This document shows, piece after piece, positions 59,010-64,000 of a DNA stretch of 64,000 nt. A model generated the notes under the pieces. That model worked only from the letters and a program-made list of their open reading frames with translations. It was not told the origin of the DNA and made no database searches. The stretch covers positions 62,001 through 126,000 of the forward strand of contig JAIPEN010000003.1 in the NCBI GenBank assembly GCA_021737145.1, given 5' to 3'. The stretch is from Desulfarculaceae bacterium (lineage in GTDB: Bacteria; Desulfobacterota; Desulfarculia; Desulfarculales; Desulfarculaceae). Numbering within the stretch: the first letter of the stretch is position 1; every line of letters begins with the position of its first letter. The translations under genes were made by a program, and so were the position numbers.

Positions 59010-59338
59010 CCCCCCAAGAACTCTATGAAATGCTCAAAAAGGTCCAGGAGCCCAAAGGGTATTTCTTCAACCAGGACATGGACCGCACCATGCAGCTCAT
59101 GGAAGGGCTGCTTCAGAACAAGGAGCGCTACGGCTACATGTGCTGTCCCTGCCGCCTGGCCTCCGGCGACCGGGAAGCGGACGCGGACATCATCTGTCCC
59201 TGCGTGTACCGCCAGCCCGACGTGGCCGAGTACGGCTCCTGCTATTGCAACCTCTACGTGACCGAGGCCTGGAACCGGGGCGACATCGCCCGGGAGTATG
59301 TGCCCGAGCGGCGCCCGGCCGACAAGATGCCCTACTAG
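59006..59338 (+). CDS. Ferredoxin:thioredoxin reductase catalytic (beta) subunit-like protein
   Basis: 110 residues. Seven Cys fit the FTR beta pattern: CPC at 47-49, CPC at 64-66 and CYC at 79-81 (CHC in plants), with C46 extra. In FTR these bind a [4Fe-4S] cluster next to a redox disulfide and pass ferredoxin electrons to thioredoxin. No alpha subunit is encoded nearby. Fused or coupled glutaredoxin/FTR pairs occur in anaerobes; here the genes overlap by four nt. A terminator follows. Confidence 0.9.
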   Translation: MTPQELYEMLKKVQEPKGYFFNQDMDRTMQLMEGLLQNKERYGYMCCPCRLASGDREADADIICPCVYRQPDVAEYGSCYCNLYVTEAWNRGDIAREYVPERRPADKMPY

Positions 59339-59353
59339 ATTTTGGCTGAACAA

Positions 59354-59392
59354 GCGGGCCGCCCCTTGCAAAGGGGGCGGCCCGCTTTATTT
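59354..59392 (+). terminator. Rho-independent terminator after the FTR-like gene
   Basis: GCGGGCCGCCCC (59354-59365) pairs perfectly with GGGGCGGCCCGC (59374-59385) and is followed by TTTATTT. It lies 15 nt past the stop codon. Confidence 0.9.
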
Positions 59393-59448
59393 GGCAGGCA
59401 AGGCCGGGCCCCGGGGCCGCGGCCGCTTTTCAGGGGGCGACGGCCGCG

Positions 59449-59634
59449 CTAGGCCGCGCCCTCCAGCTTGCACTGGGTGAAGTCGATCTTCTCGCCGCAG
59501 CCGGAGCAATGGCGCTCCTTGTCGAACTCATCGGAAAAAATCTCGTTTTCCTTGCCACACTTGGGGCAGGCGCAGGAGAAGGACTTCAGTTCCTTGAACT
59601 GCTCGAAACCGGGGCAATGACGGGGAGTGGTCAC
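59449..59634 (-). CDS. Small zinc-ribbon protein
   Basis: 61 residues from a GTG behind AAAGGAG. Two Cys pairs, CPKC and CSGC, are 19-20 residues apart and form a zinc ribbon (FSCACPKCGKENEIF and KERHCSGCGEKIDF). Further Cys lie at each end. Function unknown; probably a metal-bound protein or nucleic acid contact module. Confidence 0.78.
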   Translation of the reverse strand: MTTPRHCPGFEQFKELKSFSCACPKCGKENEIFSDEFDKERHCSGCGEKIDFTQCKLEGAA

Positions 59635-59877
59635 CTTGCGCTCCTTTGCAATGGTTTGGAGCCCCGGGAAAGCCGCCTTGGGGCCCGTGTTTTCGCTCTT
59701 GGACTCTGGGGGGCATAATTAAATTCTGCAACCACACCGGGGCAGGGTCAAGGGCTCTTTGGCCCCGCCTTGGCGGGTTGCGTCTGCGCCTGGTTTGGTG
59801 TACTTATCATTCTTTAATGTATCGCCGGAAAGCCCTTCGGCAGCCCTTTGCCCGTTTTTCATCCGGAGGTTTACTTC

Positions 59878-61236
59878 ATGCCTGTGGTGGCTCCTTTTCG
59901 AGCCTTGCGCTATAACCCCGCCAAGGTGCCCAGCCTGACCCAAGTGGTCACCCCGCCCTACGACGTGATCAACTCCGCCCAGCAGGAGTCCTATTACGCC
60001 GCCGACCCGCACAACATCATTCGCGTCGAGCTGAACAAAAAGCGCGACAGCGACAAGGAAGGCGACACCCGCTACTCCCGCTCGGCCGAGCATTTCCAGG
60101 CCTGGCAGGAGCAGGGAGTGCTGCTGCGCGAGGAAACCCCCTGTTTCTATCTGTCCGAGACCGCCTACATCGACTCCGAGGGCAACCAGCGGGTGCGGCG
60201 GGGCTTTTTCACCCTGCTCCAGGTCACCGACACCCATGAGCGCAAGGTGCTGCCCCACGAGAAGACCTTCACCGCCCACAAGGAAGACCGCTTCCAGCTC
60301 ACCAAGGCGGTGGAAGCCAACATCTCGCCCATCTTCGCCCTGTACCCGGACGACCTCAACGAGGTGATGAACACCCTGGACCAGGCCCGGGAGCCCGAGC
60401 CGGTCAACGACTTCGTGGACCCCATGGGCCTGCCCCAGCGCCTCTACCGGGTTTCCGACCCCGAGGCCTGCCGCAGGGTCAAGGAGATGATGGCCGACAA
60501 GGTGATCTTCATCGCCGACGGCCACCACCGCTACGAGACGGCCATCAACTACCGCAACTACATGAACCAGGAGCACCCCGAGGCCGGCCCGGACGCCATC
60601 TGGAACTACACCCTGACCTATCTTTGTTCCATGAGCGACCCCGGCCTGACCGTGTTCGCCTGCCACCGCCTGGTGCCGCGCCTGGACGGCTTCGGGGCCG
60701 AGGACTTCCTGGCCCTGGCCGAGCCCTACTTCGAGGTGCGCGAGCTGCCCCTGAACGGCGAGGTAAAGGACGACAAGAGCCGCATCATCGAGTCCCTGGC
60801 CGAGTTGGACGGAAAAAACAACAGCCTGGGCCTGATCTCCCACGACACCGACAAGGTCTATCTGCTCACCCTCAAGCCAGGGGTCATGGAGCAGGAGAGC
60901 GGGCCCGACGTGCAAGGCCCCCTCAGCGGCCTGGACGTGGTGGTGCTCACCCACCTGATCCTGGACAAGATCCTGGGCCTGGACAACAGCGCCCGCGACC
61001 AGGAGCACACCATCCACTACCTGGCGGACATGGACCACGTGTTGCGGGAGGTAAAGACCGGCAAGGCCCATTTGGCCTTTTTGCTCAACCCCACCAAGGT
61101 TTCCCAGGTGCAGGACGTGGCCGAGGCCGGGCTGATCATGCCCCGCAAGGCCACCTACTTCTATCCCAAGGTGCTCACCGGCCTGGTGATCAATCCCCTG
61201 TTCCCCGGCGAGAAGGCCGAGGACTGCCGGAGCTAG
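59878..61236 (+). CDS. DUF1015 family protein
   Basis: 452 residues from the ATG reading MPVVAPFRAL, behind GGAGG; an in-frame ATG ten codons earlier lacks a ribosome site. Family marks: PFRALRYNP at the N-terminus, VTPPYDVI, FIADGHHRYETAINYRN in the middle and the ALLxP-type end. DUF1015 proteins occur widely in anaerobes; the GHHRYE motif is reminiscent of a catalytic or phosphate site, but no reaction is established. The methyltransferase gene follows after 4 nt. Confidence 0.9.
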   Translation: MPVVAPFRALRYNPAKVPSLTQVVTPPYDVINSAQQESYYAADPHNIIRVELNKKRDSDKEGDTRYSRSAEHFQAWQEQGVLLREETPCFYLSETAYIDSEGNQRVRRGFFTLLQVTDTHERKVLPHEKTFTAHKEDRFQLTKAVEANISPIFALYPDDLNEVMNTLDQAREPEPVNDFVDPMGLPQRLYRVSDPEACRRVKEMMADKVIFIADGHHRYETAINYRNYMNQEHPEAGPDAIWNYTLTYLCSMSDPGLTVFACHRLVPRLDGFGAEDFLALAEPYFEVRELPLNGEVKDDKSRIIESLAELDGKNNSLGLISHDTDKVYLLTLKPGVMEQESGPDVQGPLSGLDVVVLTHLILDKILGLDNSARDQEHTIHYLADMDHVLREVKTGKAHLAFLLNPTKVSQVQDVAEAGLIMPRKATYFYPKVLTGLVINPLFPGEKAEDCRS

Positions 61237-61240
61237 GCTC

Positions 61241-61984
61241 ATGAGCGCGGGCGGCCAGGGCGAGGCTGAAACCACCCTGGACCGCCTGGGCCGCCACACC
61301 CTGGAGCAGCCCGCCCAGGGCTACCGTTTTTCCATGGACAGCGTGCTGCTGGCCGCATTCTCCAGCCGCCGGGAGGGCCCGGTGGCCGACCTGGGGGCCG
61401 GCTGCGGGGTGCTCTGCGTGCTCCTGGCCGCGCGGGGCCTGGCCGGGCCCTTCACCGCGGTGGAGCTCGATCCTCTGGCCGCGGCCTGCTGCGCGCGCAA
61501 CCTGGAGCGGGCCGGGGCCGAGGGCCGGGTGCTCGCCCACGACCTGGCCCAAGCCCATCCCGGGCTGACCGGCGGCTCCTTTTCCCTGGTTATCAGCAAC
61601 CCGCCCTTTGGCCAACCCGGCCAGGGCCGCATCCCGCCCCATCCGGCCCGGGCCCGGGCCCGCCATTGCCTGGCCCTGGAGCAAGACGGCCTGTGGAGCC
61701 AGGCCTCCCGCTTGCTGGCCGCCCAGGGGCGCATGGCCCTCTGCTGGCCGCCCTCGCGCCTGCCCCGGGCCCTGGCCGGGCTGGCGGCCCACCGCCTGGC
61801 TCCCCGGCGGCTCAGGCTGGTGCACGGCCGGGCCGGCCTCCCGGCCAAGATCGCGCTCATCGAGGCGGTCAAGGACGGCGGCGAGGAGCTCAAGGTGGAG
61901 CCTCCCCTGATCATTTATACAGACGCGGGCCAGGAGTACGGCCCCGAGACGGCGGCTATTTACCGGGAGCTTTGCGGGCTCTGA
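61241..61984 (+). CDS. N6-adenine-type methyltransferase (TrmN6/YfiC-like)
   Basis: 247 residues, Rossmann methyltransferase. SAM motif I is VADLGAGCGVLCVLLA and the amino-methyltransferase motif IV is ISNPPFGQPG (NPPF), typical of N6-adenine enzymes. The N-terminal QGYRFSMDSVLLAAF matches the tRNA1(Val) A37 methyltransferase family (yfiC), which is the best guess. Its 3' end overlaps the convergent DUF721 gene by 29 nt. Confidence 0.87.
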   Translation: MSAGGQGEAETTLDRLGRHTLEQPAQGYRFSMDSVLLAAFSSRREGPVADLGAGCGVLCVLLAARGLAGPFTAVELDPLAAACCARNLERAGAEGRVLAHDLAQAHPGLTGGSFSLVISNPPFGQPGQGRIPPHPARARARHCLALEQDGLWSQASRLLAAQGRMALCWPPSRLPRALAGLAAHRLAPRRLRLVHGRAGLPAKIALIEAVKDGGEELKVEPPLIIYTDAGQEYGPETAAIYRELCGL

Positions 61985-62411
61985 GACTGGCCCGGCCCAA
62001 GGCGGTCAGGGCGGCGCGCAGCTCGGGGTCCGAGATGTGGGCCAGGCCGGCGGCCAGCTCGGCCTCCTCTTCCGGGCCCAGCTCGGGCAGGGGCGGAGCG
62101 GGCGGCTTGGGCGGAGGCGGAGTGGGCGCCTTGACCAGCTTGAGGCGGGCCACATCAAAGCCGGCCTCCTGCAAGCGGGCGCAGAGCTGAGGCCCGGCCA
62201 GGGAAAGCTCCTGCAGCCAGGCCGAACCGCTTACCGCCACCACCAGCACCCCGCCCTGCTCCAGGGCCACGGGCAGGGCCCGCCGGGCGATGGCCCGCCC
62301 GGCCGCCTCGCGCCAGGCGGCCAGCAGCTCCGGCGCGGGCAGACGCCGGGCCAGGGCCCCGGGCAGGGCCCCTCCCAACAACTCTCGAATGCTGATCGGC
62401 TCTCGCGGCAT
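61956..62411 (-). CDS. DUF721 (DciA-like) protein
   Basis: 151 residues from the ATG reading MPREPISIRELLGG, preceded by a G-rich stretch. The N-terminal half fits DUF721: LPAPELLAAWREAAGRAIARRALP, then VLVVAVSGSAWLQELSLAGPQLCARL. The family includes DciA, a helicase-operator protein of replication in many bacteria. A Pro-rich linker (PTPPPPKPPAPPLPE) leads to an acidic tail. Confidence 0.82.
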   Translation of the reverse strand: MPREPISIRELLGGALPGALARRLPAPELLAAWREAAGRAIARRALPVALEQGGVLVVAVSGSAWLQELSLAGPQLCARLQEAGFDVARLKLVKAPTPPPPKPPAPPLPELGPEEEAELAAGLAHISDPELRAALTALGRASLRARKAPGK

Positions 62412-62706
62412 GCCCCCAGTATATCCATAGCCCGCGTATTTCACGAGTGCCGTGTGTCCGGCCGCGCCAGCCAGCGTGTCGCCGGACCCAGAGCGGGCCG
62501 GGCAGACGGATGCCCTGGCTGAACATCGTTGCTCCCAAAATGCCCCTTTGGCGGCCCGAACCTTGGGCCGGCGCACTGCGTTGCTGGCCGCGCCCGGCCT
62601 CGATGTAGCCTCGTCTACACTCCCTTGCCAGACGCCTTGTCTCCGGCCGCGCCAAAAGGCTAGACTAGTTTCCTGATCTGCCCTCCACTTTTACTGGGGG
62701 ATTGCC
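62412..62706. repeat. Intergenic region with a 13-nt direct repeat
   Basis: About 295 nt without a gene. TCCGGCCGCGCCA occurs at 62457-62469 and again at 62642-62654. Other GC-rich blocks between them can pair, so it may be a small repetitive extragenic unit. The MFS promoter should lie near 62650-62690; a G-run stands just before its start codon. Confidence 0.4.
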
Positions 62707-63996
62707 ATGCCCGCCGCTACGCGTCCTTCGCCCTACCGCTGGCTGCTCTTCGCGGTGCTAGCCGCCGCCTATCTGCTGGTCTACTTCCACCGTACCTGCC
62801 CCGCGGTGGTGGCCTCGGATTTGATGCGCGATCTGGAAGCAGGAGCCACCTCGGTGGGCCTGTTGGGCGCGGCCTATTTCTACCCCTACGCCCTGATGCA
62901 GATACCGGCCGGCCTGCTCTCGGACTCCTGGGGCCCGCGCAAGACCATGACCCTGTTTTTTTTGCTGGCGGGCATCGGCTCTATCTGGCTGGGCCTGGCC
63001 GGCTCCATCGGCCCGGCCATCGCCGCCCGCACCCTGGTGGGCATCGGGGTGGCCATGGTCTTCGTGCCCACCATGAAGGTGCTCACCCACTGGTTCAGGC
63101 GCGAGGAGTTTGCCACCATGACCGGCATCCTCATGGCCCTGGGCGGGGTGGGAGCCTACACCGCGGCCCAGCCCCTGGCCTGGCTCAGCGTGGCCATCGG
63201 CTGGCGGGGCAGCTTCATGCTCATCGGGGTGGTGACCCTGGCCCTGGCGGTCGTCATCTGGGTGGTGGTGCGCAACCGGCCCGAGGAAAAGGGCCTGCCC
63301 CCCATTGTCGACGAGGCCGCCGGACCGGCCGGGGCGGAGACCATCTCCCTGGGCCAGGGCATGAAGATGGTCCTGACCAACGGCCGTTTCTGGGCGGTGG
63401 CCATCTGGTTTTTCTTCGCCCTGGGGATCTTCTTCACCCTGGGCGGCCTGTGGGGCGGGCCCTACCTCATGCAGATCTACGGCCTGAGCAAGCCCCAGGC
63501 CGGAGGGCTCTTGTCCATGATCGCGGCGGGCATGGTGGTGGGAAGCCCCCTGCTCTCCTGGTTCTCCAACAAGGTGCTGGTCTCGCGCAAAAAGGTGATC
63601 ATCCTGGCCACGGCCATCCACCTGCTGCTCTTGACCGTGCTCTACCTCAAGCCCTCCGGGATGAACCTGGGCCTGCTCTACATCTGGTTCTTCCTGTTCA
63701 GCGTGTGCTCCAGCGCCATCGTGGTCATCGCCTTCACCACCACCAAGGAGCTGTTCCCCGTGGCCATCGCCGGCACCTCGGTGGGGCTGGTAAACTTGTT
63801 CCCCTTCCTGGGCGGGGCGGTGATGCAGCCGGTGAGTGGATGGCTGCTCAGCATGCAGGGCGGCCCCCAGGGCCCCTACACCCCGGCCATGTACGCCAAC
63901 CTGTTCCTGTTTTGGATGGGCTGCGCGGCGGTGGCGCTCATCGCCGCCTGCCTGGCCCAGGACACCTTGCCGGGACGCAAAGGGAAAACAGCGTGA
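62707..63996 (+). CDS. Major facilitator superfamily transporter
   Basis: 429 residues with 12 hydrophobic segments. It opens with YFHRTCPAVVASDLMRDLEAGATSVGLLGAAYFYPYALMQIPAGLLSDSWGPRK, of which the GLLSDSWGPRK loop is the MFS A-motif. GSFMLIGVVTLALAVVIWVVV ends helix six, and a cytoplasmic loop (NRPEEKGLPPIVDEAAG) splits the halves. It resembles anion:cation symporters and NarK/ExuT relatives; cargo is unknown. The last bases of the window (GTG at 63993, overlapping the stop) may start another gene. Confidence 0.9.
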   Translation: MPAATRPSPYRWLLFAVLAAAYLLVYFHRTCPAVVASDLMRDLEAGATSVGLLGAAYFYPYALMQIPAGLLSDSWGPRKTMTLFFLLAGIGSIWLGLAGSIGPAIAARTLVGIGVAMVFVPTMKVLTHWFRREEFATMTGILMALGGVGAYTAAQPLAWLSVAIGWRGSFMLIGVVTLALAVVIWVVVRNRPEEKGLPPIVDEAAGPAGAETISLGQGMKMVLTNGRFWAVAIWFFFALGIFFTLGGLWGGPYLMQIYGLSKPQAGGLLSMIAAGMVVGSPLLSWFSNKVLVSRKKVIILATAIHLLLLTVLYLKPSGMNLGLLYIWFFLFSVCSSAIVVIAFTTTKELFPVAIAGTSVGLVNLFPFLGGAVMQPVSGWLLSMQGGPQGPYTPAMYANLFLFWMGCAAVALIAACLAQDTLPGRKGKTA

Positions 63997-64000
63997 GTGA

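Overview
The window is GC-rich, densely packed chromosomal DNA, most likely from an anaerobic deltaproteobacterium (Desulfobacterota; a Desulfarculus-like sulfate reducer would fit, but this is inferred from gene content only). Pointers are a multiheme c-type cytochrome, the oxygen-sensitive radical enzyme 4-hydroxybutyryl-CoA dehydratase, a benzoyl-CoA reductase / 2-hydroxyacyl-CoA dehydratase-type enzyme with two ATPase activators, a ferredoxin:thioredoxin reductase-like protein, and many TRAP transporters. There is no phage, no CRISPR array and no intact insertion sequence.

From 1 to about 52 kb the window is a run of catabolic modules, most pairing one solute-importer with catabolic enzymes and a regulator. 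(1) 0-5.3 kb: a TakP-like TRAP transporter with a universal stress protein and a multiheme cytochrome, divergent from a GntR/FCD regulator whose operators can be seen. (2) 5.4-19.5 kb: TetR, acyl-CoA ligase, a Liv-type ABC importer with a fused LivH-LivM permease, crotonase-family protein, thiolase, 4-hydroxybutyryl-CoA dehydratase and a class III aminotransferase, with a divergent aldehyde dehydrogenase; this looks like a 4-aminobutyrate/4-hydroxybutyrate route to acetyl-CoA. (3) 20-28.5 kb: GntR, an L-2-amino-thiazoline-4-carboxylate hydrolase-family protein, a nitroreductase-fold protein, a TRAP transporter, L-cysteine desulfidase and RidA, with a convergent M20 amidohydrolase; this looks like a route for cysteine or cyclised-cysteine compounds. 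(4) 29-34.3 kb: a TAXI-type TRAP system, a GntR regulator and an arylsulfotransferase-like beta-propeller. (5) 34.7-41.3 kb: a beta-oxidation operon (STAS protein, FadB-like enzyme, thiolase, alpha-methylacyl-CoA racemase, acyl-CoA ligase). (6) 41.5-51.8 kb: a sigma-54 activator and a seven-gene operon joining a TRAP transporter to the four benzoyl-CoA reductase-type subunits.

Modules 5 and 6 appear to be one regulon. Each operon is preceded by a near-identical sigma-54 promoter (TTGGC-N4-AAATTGCT), and a shared 12-mer lies about 30 nt upstream of both; the enhancer-binding-protein gene sits between the operons. This sigma-54-controlled TRAP/ring-reductase/beta-oxidation system is the strongest candidate here for an undescribed pathway. 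All five solute-binding-protein genes are followed by a strong GC hairpin without a U-tract.

From 52.6 kb on the content is mostly housekeeping: tRNA-Glu(CUC), tRNA-Gln(CUG), gltX, a MEMO-family protein, small membrane and secreted proteins of unknown role, an isochorismatase-like hydrolase, a glutaredoxin/FTR-like redox pair, a zinc ribbon, a DUF1015 protein, an N6-adenine methyltransferase-like protein, a DUF721/DciA-like protein and an MFS transporter.
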